64,000 nt of DNA from Leptodactylus fallax. Its lineage: Eukaryota > Chordata > Amphibia > Anura > Leptodactylidae. This document shows, piece by piece, positions 11,731-23,449 of this stretch (position 1 is the first letter of the stretch; the number at the start of each line of letters is the position of its first letter). The stretch is from positions 62,001 through 126,000 of the forward strand of contig CAMRHE010000323.1 in the NCBI GenBank assembly GCA_947044405.1, given 5' to 3'. Made by a program: the position numbers and the translations under genes. The notes under the pieces are model-generated. The model saw only the letters and a list, made by a program, of their open reading frames with translations. It did not search any database and was not told the origin of the DNA.

Positions 11731-12974
11731 TAAGCTGCACAGAAGGACGACACACAGTCAAGGCACAGATCCTACAAATGATAGGAGATGGGGGAATGAG
11801 AAGAAGAGGGGAAAGGGAGCGGAATCACAGACTATTGAAAAGGGGAGGACATATGGGATAAATCGCTGCACATTGGGGGTGTTTCTAAACGTCTTTATAA
11901 CCCTCTATACTGTGTACAAATTTGGGAGTATAAATTTATTGCTTGTTTAAAGAAAAGTGTAATAAAAATATAGAAAAATCTACAAAGTAAAAACAAGAGG
12001 AAATAGGGAAAACTTAGTGTGAAGAGCTGAAAACACACAAACACAATCCGATCTCTTCTGTTTACAATCTTACCCAATGTAATGTGTCAGAGTTCACTGG
12101 GTAATGGCCTCTGTATATTCTAGGAAACCAAAACTAATGCCTGTTCCAGCGCGTTATGCAATTGTATCTGTGGTGTGAAGTTATCCAGAACTCCGGATTT
12201 ATATCTCCCCGTATCATCATAAATTGCTCAGTGGGCGCTACAATATCTTATACACTCTTATTACAAAAAGGGAAATATGTTCCTGTAAATTCGCAAAAAT
12301 TTGTGGAATAGATGTCATTGGTAAACGGGTCCAGGGAATGCGCTGAAACAAACCGAGGACAGTAAAAACACCGTGTACGGCCAGAAAGCGCAAGAGCCAA
12401 AAATGACACAAAGTTATCATAACCTTCAGTACAACATATTCTTATTAAAACAATTAAAAATAACATTTAATCATCGATTCCGTCTAATTTGTTTCTTTCT
12501 GTTCTATTTTACATATTCGTAGGGGGCAAGGCTGTTTTTTGTAAGTGCTGGGTAACGCATGGCTGAAATTTAGAGTTCTTATTTCTTAACCTTCCAGTAG
12601 GGGGCAGGTTATTCATAACACTAATGTGCTGCCGGTTCAAGTTTATCCACCAAGCATCGGATGTTAAAGGGACAGTCTGACCTTAAAGTAACAGAAGAGA
12701 ACTTTGAGAATGGGGCTTATTACCCCTATAGGAGTTCATGGGTGACATTGCGGCCACCAAAAATTCTGACCATTGACAATATTTCCCATAGAGGTACAAT
12801 AATCCAGAAATTTTTGTGGGACTTAGAAGTCCCTATAGGATGCTATATAGGTCCGGTCTTAGAACTACCCCAGTCCATAGGTCTTATTTCTGAATATGAA
12901 TGCCTGTCTATGTGCCAGAGTAGTGAACCACTCAGTAAGAGAAATTTCCGCAAGGGGTCAAGGTTACACACGTC
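11731..12974. other. No gene seen
   Basis: Unassigned AT-rich sequence. The 111-codon frame at 12,661-12,996 shows no domain. It begins in 'taaagggacagtctg'-like text often found in frog dispersed repeats. Confidence 0.4.
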
Positions 12975-13092
12975 CAAGGGACCCCATAGACTATAATGGA
13001 GTCCGTTGGGTGTCACAAAGGACTTTTACCACAGCTGATTTTCAGACAGACACTGCAACTGAGTCTTTGGCGCAGATGTGAACATAACCTTA
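12975..13092. repeat. Half MITE ('actataatgg...gtgaacataacctt')
   Basis: Ends in GATGTGAACATAACCTT, the inverted form of the '(ct)aggttcacacctgcg' ends at 53,590 and 25,496. It shares 'agactataatggggtcc'-like text with 53,675-53,700. Only the right half is here. Confidence 0.55.
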
Positions 13093-13134
13093 AAGATATA
13101 TGCCATTCAATCTTTTATTAGGTCGGTCCCAGGT

Positions 13135-13235
13135 CCTTGAGTCTATGGCTCATTTATTAGGGTGCCTGCCCCTGACACACAAGGTCCTGGGTTTGAGACC
13201 TGAGACAGATCTAATGGAAGGTGAAATAGAATAAA
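13135..13235 (+). repeat. tRNA-like SINE head fragment
   Basis: 'atggctcatttattagggtgcc' followed by 'aaggtcctgggtttgagacc' gives an A-box-like segment and a B box (GGTTTGAGACC) with tRNA spacing. There is no intact cloverleaf with paired acceptor ends, so I call it a SINE relic rather than a tRNA gene. Confidence 0.45.
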
Positions 13236-14389
13236 ACTTTAATTAGATGGGGTTCCCCTTTCCAATTTTTTTTTAAACTTTTAGTAATTTTTTAAATAAC
13301 ACATAAAAAAATTAAATGACCATAACAAATCATAGTAAATAGTATATTTATTTGGAGTCACCATAACCATTACAAACAATATTTATGGTGACAGCTAAAT
13401 GGTGTAGTAAAAAAGTAAAAAAATATAAATAAATAAAAACACAATTATTTATGTTATTTAACCATTATCAATCTGGGGTCTGATATTATTATATGGGAAT
13501 CGACTATATTTATCTTTTCCCTTTTATAAAGACCACTCCGACCTTTGTTGTGTTCTGCCATTTGGGAATCAGCCTATGGTGGGCTCTTCCAGATTGACGT
13601 CTCTGCTGCCGCCAGTGGGAGAGGCTTGGGACAGGGATAAATGTTGGAAAATTCGTAATGAACTTGGCTTATTATGAACCGGTTGGCTCGTCTCTAGTTA
13701 TAAATCAGAGCCCAATTTTTCTATGTTGTGAAGACATTCAACATGTGAGTTCTAGTTTGAGGCTCAGGAACACCCAAAAAACATCTTAGAAATGTCCACC
13801 AGGTTCTCTCAAAGATTATTTCATAAGACAACAAAATGTATTTTTAATTTATTTTTACTTCGTTTACATTACAATTTATACCCCTCCGCCCAGAAAAAAT
13901 TAAGAAGAACAATTTCACTATATTGGGTTGCTATGGCTCCCGTCTCTGGCCCACACACAGACCCTGGTTTACGGATATATTCCCAGAAGAAAGTTGCGCA
14001 ATTTCATTCATGTTTGAGTGAATCTCAGACGGTCTGTTCAGTTTCAGACGAGGTCAGTGACATCAGCAGCAGACCACTATCTCTAGTATGCTAACTCCGG
14101 CGTAGTCAAGGTCCAGAGCCAATTTCTTACGCAATTTCATTCATGTCCAAGGGAAAGTAGTGAAAAGTAAAATTCTTTTTTGACCGCACATTTTTTTTTA
14201 CACGTCCAGTAAATAATCGCTATCCCGCTCTGTGTATCACAGGAAGGTTACACAGATCTACATTAGAACCTTTCTCTTAAGTCATACATTTTGAGTTTTT
14301 GGATTTGGATTCTTATTTTTTTTCTATATATTTGTATTTTCACAATGAAATTATAATGAAGGATTTTAATTATTAATATATTACATGAA
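13236..14389. other. No gene seen
   Basis: AT-rich DNA with simple A/T runs. The 100-codon frame at 13,792-14,094 has no recognisable domain. Confidence 0.4.
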
Positions 14390-14393
14390 TTAA

Positions 14394-15279
14394 CCACTTC
14401 CATACCAGATGCTTTACCCCCCCTTCCAGACCAGACACATTTTCGAGTTTTTTGTATGTGCGGTTTTGAGGGCTGTAACATTTTTATCATTTGCGTTATT
14501 CAACTAATTTCTGCGTCTTTTTTCGGTGACACATAGGGCTTTATTTTTATGTTGTTTTTATTTTTGCATGTGTTTTAATTTTTTTTTATATCCGGGAAAA
14601 TATAAACAAAGGAGGAGGGAAAACGGGTCTGTTTTTCACTTTTCATTTTTTTTTTTTTTAATTTAGTAACACAAAGTGCTACTAAAACACTTTATAAAAT
14701 AGTTTTTACTCTCCGTTACGGTAATTTTTATTTTGTATTGTGTTGTTGGGGGTGGGGCTATAATATTTAATAAGGGCATTTTATTAGCATATTATTTTAT
14801 TTATTTTTTTAAATCATTTTATTTACATTTTTTTTAACTTTTCTATTAATTTTTTTTATTCTTTCATAATAGACCTTTTGGGGACATCTGATGACTTTTT
14901 TTTTTTGGTGGGGGAGGCTGATTTCCCCTGTAACTGGGGCTGGTACATTTAGTACGTTACTTTCACATTACTATAGACCTGATCTGGGTCTTCTAGGACC
15001 CAGCAGCTCTAACAGACTCTAATCCCCGGCAGATCACGTGACCGCCGGGTCAGAGGGGAGCTGCAAGATGGCGGCGCCCATAGCGCTGTATACAGAGCTC
15101 ATTGAACGCTGTATACACAGTGATCAGGAAGGCAGGGAAGGTAATAAACCTTCCCTGTCTTCTCTCTGGGAGATCCGGTTGAAGTTACAGCCAGCTCCCT
15201 GTTTCTGTACCGCTACGTCCTTGCAGAACTAGACAACCACCTTCTGGATGTAAAAACCCAATGGGCGGTCCGAAAGTGG
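14394..15279 (+). mobile_element. TTAA-flanked non-autonomous element, family P2, complete
   Basis: TTAA at 14,390-14,393 and again at 15,280-15,283 flank an 886-bp unit. The ends are CCACTTCC at left and, inverted, CCACTTTC at right. The body matches 6,113-6,740 and 46,458-47,737. It includes 'caagatggcggcgccc', and the frame at 15,038-15,232 is not a known protein. Target choice and short ends suggest mobilisation by a piggyBac-type transposase supplied from elsewhere. Confidence 0.85.
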
Positions 15280-15283
15280 TTAA

Positions 15284-16840
15284 ATATAATAAATTATAAT
15301 TATTATTTTTAAATCATTTTAAATTTTAATAAATTTTAAATTTCAAACCAGATGCCAACCGGCTATTGACTATATACATCAGCATCTAACTCTAACATAT
15401 TTAGATGTCCTTGAAGAGTTAAGCAGCTGCACAAGATCATTCAGCGGCAGGAGCAGGTTACAACAGCCAGAAATCCCAGAGAGATGCCTGTATACCGATG
15501 TTCCCGATCACTGTATACATAGCGCTCAATGAGCGCTGTCTGTATAGTTATGGAAGTAGCCATGATGCGCCTCTACCGGCCCAATGGCCATGTGATCTAC
15601 TGGGGTTCGGAAACTGCAGAAACTGTTGAGTCCTACATTTGCCTGCAGTAACCCAAATCTGACTGCAATAAGTGCCAGGATGCCATATGCAACTGTAAAT
15701 GTAATTTATCAGCCATAGTTACAGGGGAAATGATAAAAAAGTAATACTAAAATGGTATAAAAAAATATTAAAAAATATATAAAAAAATAATGTCACTCCT
15801 GTGCCCACATCACAGATTCTACCCCACAATGTAGAGGAGATCTAATGTGAATACTGCTTAGAAAAACTTCCCTGGGGGCAGCCATATTGGAGATACAGAC
15901 TTCCTTCCTTCCAGTCTATAGAGACAGATCAACATAGTGTAGGCACTTTATAAGACGCGGAATAAATTGAAGAAAATGGAAGCCGACACGTCAAGCTGCT
16001 GATCCTTGTAAGAATTTCTTCTCTATTGCCAAACTATATTCGAAAATAGAATATATAAAAACACATGGAGAAATAAAACATCAAGGAAAGGTGGACCTAT
16101 TGTGGGCAAAAAGTACAAAAACCATGGCCAATGGTGGACATGCCCTTGGTTATAACCCCCCTTTGCTGAAAGTGCTCGTGAACAGTAACATTACGACTCC
16201 ATAATGGGTGACAGGTTCAATAAATTTACTCACATGTCACGTTGTCATCCTCGGTATAACTCAAGCCTCAGGAGTAGACTGCTAAGCTAGAGATAGAGCA
16301 TGTTCGCTTAGTGCACAGATGGAAGGCTGAGGGTGACACTTCTACAGTCTTACAAGTTCATGACCTCAATGGCACAAGACACTTTATTAAATGAAAGCTC
16401 CTCTGTATTTTTTAGGTGAAGTCATAATTTAAAAGATGTGGAAATTTATAAGGGACTAAACAAAAATGGCATTTTTATGGCCATACATTAACAGCACAGT
16501 TAATGGTTGTTCTGTGTGAAGGATTTACAGAGCGAAAACAGTGGTGAGGTGTCTTCTTGAGACATAGTCAACCTTCTGTCAATGTTCTTTATTCATAGTA
16601 TACTCGGCCGGGTGTAGGAAACCCCTTAGTACGAAGTATTTCATTCTCACAATCTTATTAAATATAAACTAAACCCATATTGTCCACCAGGCATGATGGA
16701 GGTCACCATTGTGTAACGTAGTCCATTGCTTGACAAAGGATCAATCTTTAGAGGTGGTAAAGAAAAGTTATACAAAAGAAGGTGTTAATATGCACCCCTA
16801 TTAGCAGGGCTATGGCGGCAATACATAGGTAGTGGTGCTA
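15284..16840. other. No gene; partial P2-like fragment
   Basis: 15,470-15,720 repeats P2-like text (the 'cactgtatacatagcgctcaatgagcgctgt' palindromic segment, 'gatgcgcc', 'gtgatctactgggg'). The rest, including 15,780-16,840, holds no coding or structural feature that I recognise. Confidence 0.45.
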
Positions 16841-16875
16841 TATCACAAAGATATATATTAACACTGTAATATATA
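16841..16875 (+). repeat. 35-bp tandem unit, left copy, split by Tc1
   Basis: TATCACAAAGATATATATTA plus a further 15 bp ending in ATATATA. The same 35-bp unit, with two differences, restarts at 18,481-18,515 immediately beyond the Tc1 element. Confidence 0.85.
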
Positions 16876-18478
16876 CAGTGGGGAAAAAAAGTATTTAGTC
16901 AGCCACCAATTGTGCAAGTTCTCCCACTTAAAAAGATGAGGCCGGCCTGTAATTGTCATCATAGGTAGACCTCAACTATGAGAGACAAAATGAGAAAACT
17001 AATCCAGAAAATCACATTGTCTGATTTTTTAAAGAATTTATTTGAAAATTATGGTGGAAAATAAGTATTTGGTCACCTACAAACAAGCAAGATTTCTGTC
17101 TCTCACAGACCTGTAACTTCTTCTTTAAGAGGCTCCTCTGTCCTCCACTCATTACCTGTAGTAATGGCTCCTGTGTGACATTGTTATCAGTATAAAAGAC
17201 ACCTGTCCACAACCTCAAACAGTCACACTCCAAACTCCACTATGGTGAAGACCAAAGAGCTGTGGAAGGACCAGAAACAAAATGGTAGACCTGCACCAGG
17301 CTGGGAAGACGGAATCTGCAATAGGCAAGCAGCTTGGTGTGAAGAAATCAACTGTGAGAGCCATAATTAGAAAATGGAAGACATACAAGACCACTGATAA
17401 TCTCCCTCCATCAGGGGCTCCACGCAAGATCTCACCCCGTGGGGTCAAAATGATCACAAGAACAGAGAGCAAAAATCCCAGAACCACACGGGGGGACCTA
17501 GTGAGTGACCTGCAGAAAGCTGGGACTAACGTAACAAAGGCTACCGTCAGTAACACACTACGCCGCCAGGGACTCAGATCCTGCAGTGCCAGACGTGTCC
17601 TCCTGCTTAAGCCAGTACATATCCGGGCCCGTCTGAAGTTTGCTAGAGAGCATTTGGATGTTCCAGAAGAGTATTGGGAGAATGTCATATGGTCAGATGA
17701 AACCAAAGTAGAACTGTTTGGTAGAAACACAACTCGTGGTGTTTGGAGGAGAGTGAATGCTGAGTTGTATCCAAAGAGCACCATACCTACTGTGAAGCAT
17801 GGGGGGGGCAACATCATGCTTTGGGACTGTTTCTCTGCAAAGGGACCAGGACGACTGATCTGTGTACATGAAAGAATGAATGGGGCCATGTATCGTGAGA
17901 TTTTGAGTGCAAACCTCCTTCCATCAGCAAGGACATTGAAGATGAAATGTGGCTGGGTCTTTCAGCATGACAATGATCCCAAGTACACCGCCAGGGCAAC
18001 GAAGGAGCGGCTTCGTAAGAAGCATTTCAAGGTCCTGGAGTGGCCTAGCCAGTCTCCAGATCTCAACCACATAGAAAACCTTTGGAGGGAGTTGAAAGTC
18101 CGTGTTGCCCAGCGACAGCCCCAAAACATCCCTGCTCTAGAGGAGATCTGCATGGAGGAATGGGCCAACATACCAGCAACAGTGTGTGCCAACCTTGTGA
18201 AGACTTACAGAAAACGTTTGACCTCTGTCATTGCCAACAAAGGATATATAACAAAGTATTGAGATGAACTTTTGTTATTGACCAAATACTTATTTTCTAC
18301 TTTAATTTGCAAATAAATTCTTTAAAAAATAAGACAATGTGATTTTCTGGATTTGTTTTCTCATTTTGTCTCTCATAGTTGAGGTCTACCTATGATGACA
18401 ATTACAGGCCGGCCTCATCTTTTTAAGTGGGAGAACTTGCACAATTGATGGCTGACTAAATACTTTTTTTCCCCACTG
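16876..18478 (+). mobile_element. Full-length Tc1-like transposon, family T1
   Basis: A 1,603-bp element. TA (16,874-16,875) precedes CAGTGGGG, and the right end is CCCCACTG at 18,478. The terminal inverted repeats run for about 200 bp (16,876 to about 17,075 and about 18,280 to 18,478) with few mismatches, so the insertion is young. The right target dinucleotide is AA, not TA, probably by mutation. The single gene lies between the repeats. The family, with CAGTGGGG and a GTATTTAGTCAGCCACC motif, is one of the vertebrate Tc1 lineages known from fishes and amphibians; I name it from memory only. Confidence 0.97.
17282..18262 (+). CDS. Tc1-like DD34E transposase, nearly intact (326 codons)
   Basis: The enzyme binds the terminal repeats and cuts and pastes the element into TA sites. 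Residues 1-40 form the first helix-turn-helix, 43-50 (PSGAPRKI) the hook between the two DNA-binding halves, and about 55-110 the second helix-turn-helix. The RNase-H-like core follows: Asp139 in [11 protein letters not shown], Asp230 in [10 protein letters not shown] and Glu265 in IENLW, with exactly 34 residues between the last two. The frame is open to GYITKY and stop. Oddities: the canonical start (ATG at 17,242) is out of frame because 2 bp are missing after codon ten, so translation would begin at 17,282, lacking about 14 residues. WDCF replaces the usual WGCF, and PDLNH replaces PDLNP. The fold is complete, but activity is doubtful. Confidence 0.95.
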   Translation: MVDLHQAGKTESAIGKQLGVKKSTVRAIIRKWKTYKTTDNLPPSGAPRKISPRGVKMITRTESKNPRTTRGDLVSDLQKAGTNVTKATVSNTLRRQGLRSCSARRVLLLKPVHIRARLKFAREHLDVPEEYWENVIWSDETKVELFGRNTTRGVWRRVNAELYPKSTIPTVKHGGGNIMLWDCFSAKGPGRLICVHERMNGAMYREILSANLLPSARTLKMKCGWVFQHDNDPKYTARATKERLRKKHFKVLEWPSQSPDLNHIENLWRELKVRVAQRQPQNIPALEEICMEEWANIPATVCANLVKTYRKRLTSVIANKGYITKY

Positions 18479-18480
18479 AA

Positions 18481-18515
18481 TATCACAAAGATATATATTA
18501 ACAAAGTAATATATA
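18481..18515 (+). repeat. 35-bp tandem unit, right copy
   Basis: Begins TATCACAAAGATATATATTA and matches 16,841-16,875 at 33 of 35 positions. The pair probably formed a tandem duplication before the Tc1 insertion. Confidence 0.85.
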
Positions 18516-18604
18516 CATATAGCATACCACTATACCTCACAGACACCTCATACCTCTATACCCCATACAAAGATTTTACTGCTTTACAGCTCATACATAG
18601 TAGC

Positions 18605-19145
18605 TGTCAGGAATCTCAGTTGCTTTGAGGTTACCATGTCAACCTGTGAAGCCTCTTCAGTTTTCAGGGCTTTTCTATGCTGATCCTCTAAGAAGCTGAG
18701 GAAGGATATTTAAACCCTGTTCCTGCTCATCTAGGTGCCTGCTATTTGCTTGTCCTTTAGTGAGACTTTCATAGCTTGATCATTTATGCTGGACTGCTCT
18801 TATTCTGACCCTTGGCTTGTTACTGGCGATCCACCTGTCTTCTGATTTTGGCCCTGAAGTTACCTCTCGGACTGACCTTTGGCTTGGATGTTCAATCTCC
18901 TGATTCATCCCCCTGGTTCTGATCTGCCTTGTGAATTTATTGTGGGTTCTGGTTAGTCTTCAGTTTGTGAAGTATTTATTCCTTATACCAGGTTCTGTAT
19001 GACCTGTATAACTTGGGTCCTAAATTCAGCACAAGTCCATCCGGCTGGCGCTGGTGAAGACGTTTGGGTGTCTGTGATCTATCTCTCAGCGCTTATGTCT
19101 GCCAGTTCCTGCCATTTCTGATATGTGCTCCAGAGATTCTATCAT
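18605..19145 (+). repeat. LTR-like segment, family R1, copy 1
   Basis: Starts TGTCAGGAATCTCAG and carries the pyrimidine-rich text ('cttggcttgttactgg', 'cttctgattttgg', 'gttacctctcggact') typical of vertebrate Ty3/Gypsy-type LTRs. It ends near 'tttctgatatgtgctccaga'. It matches 25,965-26,610 over its whole length. No internal gag-pol region is adjacent, so it is most likely a solo LTR. I could not fix the 3' boundary or a target duplication. Confidence 0.65.
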
Positions 19146-19179
19146 AACTATAGCACTATACCAAATACATATATAGTAC

Positions 19180-19300
19180 TGAAATATGATAGCCACACAT
19201 TACACACACATATACACAATACATACACATTACACACATATATAACCAATAAACACACAATACAAAAATATATAGTTAATACACATTGCACACACTTACC
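19180..19300 (+). repeat. Imperfect ACAC/ATAC microsatellite
   Basis: Repeated 'acacac', 'atacac' and 'tatata' steps make a low-complexity run. The 69-codon His/Thr-rich frame across it is a by-product. Confidence 0.8.
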
Positions 19301-19369
19301 TATTGTGCAGACTGAAGACACATCGCAGTCATAAAGAAGAGCTGTAGCGAGCAATGAAGAATAGTACAA

Positions 19370-19815
19370 AATATATAAAATATATAACTTTTTAATACAG
19401 AATTCCTTATACAGCTTGGCTTATATTTCCAGCCCCAGTCCCACCTGGGATAATATAGAGAGGTTATCGGTAAGGTTACGTATTCTGGGACTTTTTAGCC
19501 CTTCTGGTGTTATTATGTTAACAAAACATTATTATGTTAAGAAAACATGAATACATTACAATAGATGATAGAATATTCGCATTAATATTGTTATTACAGA
19601 ATACTGTTCCCAGTGACGCGTTCGGACACACAATCCTACAGATGGATTACAGCGGGAGCTGTACCTCGGGGATGGAAAGATACGTCATCACCATTACATA
19701 GTCTCCACCAGCTTAGGGGGTAGTTTGGTGGATGGGCTCACCATGGTAAGTGACTGCCGGGACTATGATGTTATTACTGTTCACTTTTAATAATTACATT
19801 GTTCTATAAAATGAC
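19370..19815. other. No gene seen
   Basis: Unassigned. Two nearby copies of 'aacattattatgtta' at about 19,515-19,550 form a short direct repeat. Confidence 0.4.
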
Positions 19816-19819
19816 TTAA

Positions 19820-20847
19820 CCCCTTAAGCCACATCGATTTTCTGATTATGCGGTTCATTTTTTCCCCTCTCTACTTTCAAAAAATTATAACTTTTTTATT
19901 TTTCTATTCATAGAGTCATATGAGGGCTTATTTTTTGCAGGACACATTGGACTTCATAATGGCACCATTTCATTTTCCATACCCTGTACTGGGAAGCTGG
20001 AAAAAATTCAGAATGGAGCGGAATAAAAAAAAAATGCACAATTTTCTTACAGATTTTATGTTGTTCACTATGTGGTAACAATAACCTGTTACCTATATTC
20101 TGTGGGTCGGAATAATCATGACATATAGTTTTTGTTATGTTTTAACACCTTTACAAAAATCCAAAACTTTGAAAAATTTTTAACTTTCCTTCGCCGTATT
20201 ATGACACCTGTATCTTTTTTATATTTCCATGTATGGGGCTGTGTAAGAGATCTTTTTTAGCATGGCAAGTTGCACTTTCTTTAAATAACATTTTGCAAAT
20301 TGTATGACGCTTTATCACTATGTATTACATTTTTTGTGGGAAAGAAACAACCAAAAAATAGCAGTTTGCCTATTTTGATTTTTTTTCCTGTTACACCGTT
20401 CACCCTATGGGATTAATTTCATTATATTTTATAGTTCAACCATTTTTGGACATGGGGGTACCTAATTTATATATGTCAATTGTTGTTTTTATGTGTAATC
20501 TAGGGGGGATTTCAACTTTAAATATATATATTTTTTTACACTTTTGAAACTTTTATTCATTTTTTTTATTTTTTATTTTTAGACCCCCTAGGGTACATGA
20601 ACGATAGGGAATCTGATGGCCCATACAATATACTACAATAAAAATTGCATTGGCAGTACAATAAGGCTCTCGGCTGTCATGATAACTGATCGCTGGCCAC
20701 CGATGATGTACCAGTGGGAAGTGATGGGTGCCTGTTGTATAATACAGTCGGTACCCACCGGGCATGTAGAGGGCTCAGCTCCTGAGCACTCTCCATACTT
20801 CCTTAGTGACACCATGATGTATAGGTACATCATGTGGTGCTAAGGGG
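19820..20847 (+). mobile_element. TTAA-type non-autonomous element, family P1, near-complete
   Basis: TTAA at 19,816-19,819 precedes CCCCTTAAGCCACAT. The right end ATGTGGTGCTAAGGGG at 20,832-20,847 is its imperfect inverse, followed by TGAA, a decayed TTAA. The 1,028-bp body contains the 'ggcttattttttgc', 'ctgtactgggaagctgg' and 'tatgacacctgtatc' blocks also seen at 1,270-1,700. No transposase. The ends suggest a piggyBac-type mobiliser. Confidence 0.82.
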
Positions 20848-20955
20848 TGAAAGGTTTTTCCAGAATATTTTCTGATGGTCTATCCTCAATCAATACCTGA
20901 TTTTTGGGGGCTGACAGTTGTGTCCTGCACAGATCAGTTGTTGTTAGCGTTATAA

Positions 20956-21062
20956 CCTGATATGCTAATTAGGAGCTGTTCTGTCATGTGGACGATGCAA
21001 GACTTTCTGCTCCGTCCCAAAACCGCCCACTTGACAAATAGAAGCCTAATTAGCATATCAGG
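20956..21062. repeat. Inverted repeat, 18-bp perfect arms
   Basis: CCTGATATGCTAATTAGG at 20,956-20,973 is perfectly inverted at 21,045-21,062. It is followed by the second nested inverted pair at 21,158/21,523, so both probably belong to one compound MITE. Confidence 0.85.
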
Positions 21063-21157
21063 TGATGAAACTAACAGAAATGATTGCTTGGGAGTGATAG
21101 GGGCTACAGAAATAAAGTCCAACTGTGCCAAAATTAGTGGAGTGGCAGCTATCAGGT

Positions 21158-21547
21158 GAATATAAGAAACTTTGTAATATATTTTTTTTGAAGAAATCTG
21201 TTGTCTTCTCACTTTTCTACATATTAGTCTATGAAGAGGGGAAAGGGAAGAGGAGGCTGCTAAAGAACACATTCAAATAATTGCTGTTGCTGCCTTCTGA
21301 GCTCTTTTAATACTGCTAGGTTGCAGATAAGAGACTACCAGTGCACAGAATGAGGCAATAAATCAGTTAACCAGCCGGCATCAGAATCTTACTCCACCCC
21401 TTCTCCATAGAGCTTTATGTGCGAGGGTGAATACGGAATCTTATGTAAACAAGCAGTCAGATTGAAGATAAGGGGAAGGAGAACAGGTTAATAAGTGGTG
21501 AAGGAAACATCTCCTTCATAGGATATATTACAAAGTTTCTTATATTC
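21158..21547. repeat. MITE with 25-bp perfect inverted arms
   Basis: The segment 21,158-21,182 (GAATATAAGAAACTTTGTAA and five more bases) is exactly inverted at 21,523-21,547. Between them is AG-rich DNA without a coding frame. Confidence 0.88.
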
Positions 21548-22610
21548 AAATGCACTATTCATTTATAAGTCATTTATAAACGGAGGTATTCTTTAACTGA
21601 ACACTAAAACTAGAAAATGCAGAAAAAAGGTCATCAATATGTGATCAAAAGTAAGAAATATTTCAAGAAACCTTCTCTGTGTGTTCTAGAAGCTCAACCA
21701 GGTCTCCTTTCCGCCTTCTCAAGGTCAAGTGAAAGGTTGCAACACAAGTGGCTGCAGCAGGAGCCTCCCGGATGTCCCCTTTCTGCAGTAGGACAAAGCT
21801 CCACCCCCAGGTAGTTTCTATCAAAGATGGAGCAGCCCAGCAGGAGTATAAACCTGTGTTCTCTGCAAGATCTCTATAAGCCAGTTTGTGTTAGGATCAC
21901 AAAGAAGATGTCGCAGACTGACAGACAGAGAGGACAACAATATCTGTAGATGACTTTATGCTTCAATTTCTAGATTTAGTACACCTTTAAGCATTTGCTT
22001 AAAATTATATTATTTTACCCAATTTCTATGTACTTTACGTTAAAGTGATGACCCAAGATGCTAGAAATGTCTCTCAGAACGAAACTGATTATTATGATAG
22101 AAATTGCGCAGGAATGTACAATCCTATAGGAACGAACAATTATATCTTCAAAGAACAATAATTCTCAATGGTAGGAATGTTCTAGAAGGATCGAGGGCCT
22201 CTAATCAGAACTGCAGTGAACCATGGAGCCAGGAGAAGCTAGGAATTACTGAAGGACCATTTACTGTCTTTTCTGTATTTTCTGTAGTGGATTTTTGGTT
22301 TTTTTTCATCCTCTACCTGTTTGACTGACATCTAATCATCGCATCATTAGACTTAAAGACTACGGCCAAAAGAAATAAACTTACTAAAAGTCAGCGAATG
22401 AGTTCATATATACGGATATGTAAGAAATGAGATATATGTATGTGTCTTACAAGCAGATGTATCATCTACACTGCACGATATGAGCCTACCATGAAGGTTG
22501 CCCAGATAATGGCTCCTGGTCAATCTTCCTCCATCTCCCATCGGTCCTGGAGAATGGAGGTTGTGTAGATAGCTCTATGGGCAGAGGAAGAACTGCAAGC
22601 TTCTGTGTCT
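21548..22610. other. No gene seen
   Basis: Frames at 21,617-21,814 and 22,104-22,328 have no recognisable domain. No clear repeat boundary. Confidence 0.4.
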
Positions 22611-22614
22611 TAAG

Positions 22615-22790
22615 GGGGTTGTCCAGAAATTTTTACTTATGGCCCATCCTTAAGACAACGACTTCTGAAGGATGTTGATAGCTGGCACCATGTCCTGTAT
22701 AGTGGCCGGAGCTGGTACTGCAGCTCAGCTCCCATTAAGATCAAGCACGAAAGTTGTCATGTGCTGCTACTGGACACTGTTAGGCTATAT
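22615..22790 (+). repeat. Dispersed repeat fragment ('gggttgtccag...')
   Basis: Begins 'gggggttgtccagaaa', then 'atggcccatccttaagac', a motif order also recognisable in weaker form at 20,860-20,930 and 33,360-33,480. A common MITE start; the inverted end is missing. Confidence 0.5.
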
Positions 22791-23110
22791 TCATACTACA
22801 GAAAATGAAGAAGAATTTGAGGCGGACGTCCACTTCAGATTCCTCGTTATTTTCCACCTCCGGTCCCCTGTTGCAGTATTCCGAAGCATTTCATTGACCT
22901 TCTGCCGCAACTTTCCGCCACTAACTAGGCTAAGATGAATGGTCCAAAACAGTGGGGAGTCTCGAGCTGCAGAATCCAAGGCAAGGTCGAACTGTAGTCT
23001 TATTTTTTCCATGTCCTGCTGCGATCTCTGCTGCAATTTAATGCAATGAGAAGCATAACCAGAGAGGAATCCGTCTCAAACTCAGCGGCAAATTCCACCG
23101 TGAGAATGAG
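22785..23110. repeat. Degraded MITE ('ttcatactacagaaaatgaag')
   Basis: The open frame on the minus strand (22,791-23,036) and the text resemble the neighbouring MITE at 23,161-23,449: both have 'gaaaatgaag(a)aggaatt', 'gcatttcatt' and 'cttattttttc'. I take it as a diverged copy in tandem with that element. Confidence 0.55.
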
Positions 23111-23160
23111 ACCTTATAAAAGATTGTTGTCTACATTCTATAAAACTAACAAGAAGAAAC

Positions 23161-23449
23161 TCTAAGGATACCTTCACACGGAGGAAAATGAAGAGGAATT
23201 CCTCTTAATTTTTCACTGCCATATTCGACTGTGGGTACCCACAACGGGATGCCAATGCAGGGCATAGGCATTTCATTGTGGCTTGGCACTGCTGAATAGG
23301 CCCAGATCAATGGCCGTAACAGGCATGGAATCTCAAGCCATGGAATCCGCAGCAAGATCGAGCAGGACACTTATTTTTTCAGAGCATTGACCAGATTCTG
23401 GGCAGAATCGGGGACAGAAATTCCTCCATGTGAACATACCCTTAAGGAC
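23161..23449. repeat. MITE with GTATGTTCACATGGAGGAA-type ends
   Basis: The left end AAGGATACCTTCACACGGAGG and the right end CCTCCATGTGAACATACCCTT are inverted with a few mismatches. The 289-bp body has no gene. A related, more diverged element may continue at 23,470-23,720. Confidence 0.72.

Noticed and set aside
12661..12996. 111-codon open frame
   Set aside because: Overlaps repeat-like text and has no recognisable motif.
13135..13235. A tRNA gene
   Set aside because: A-box and B-box-like segments occur, but the acceptor ends do not pair. More likely a SINE head.
17215..17889. A 224-codon open frame on the minus strand
   Set aside because: It lies antisense to the Tc1 transposase and mirrors its conservation. 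The equivalent minus-strand shadow is seen in the copy at 1-272.
16841..18515. A 35-bp target-site duplication made by Tc1
   Set aside because: Tc1 elements duplicate only TA. The 35-bp units are better explained as a pre-existing tandem.
19125..19334. His/Thr-rich small protein
   Set aside because: Translation of the ACAC/ATAC microsatellite.
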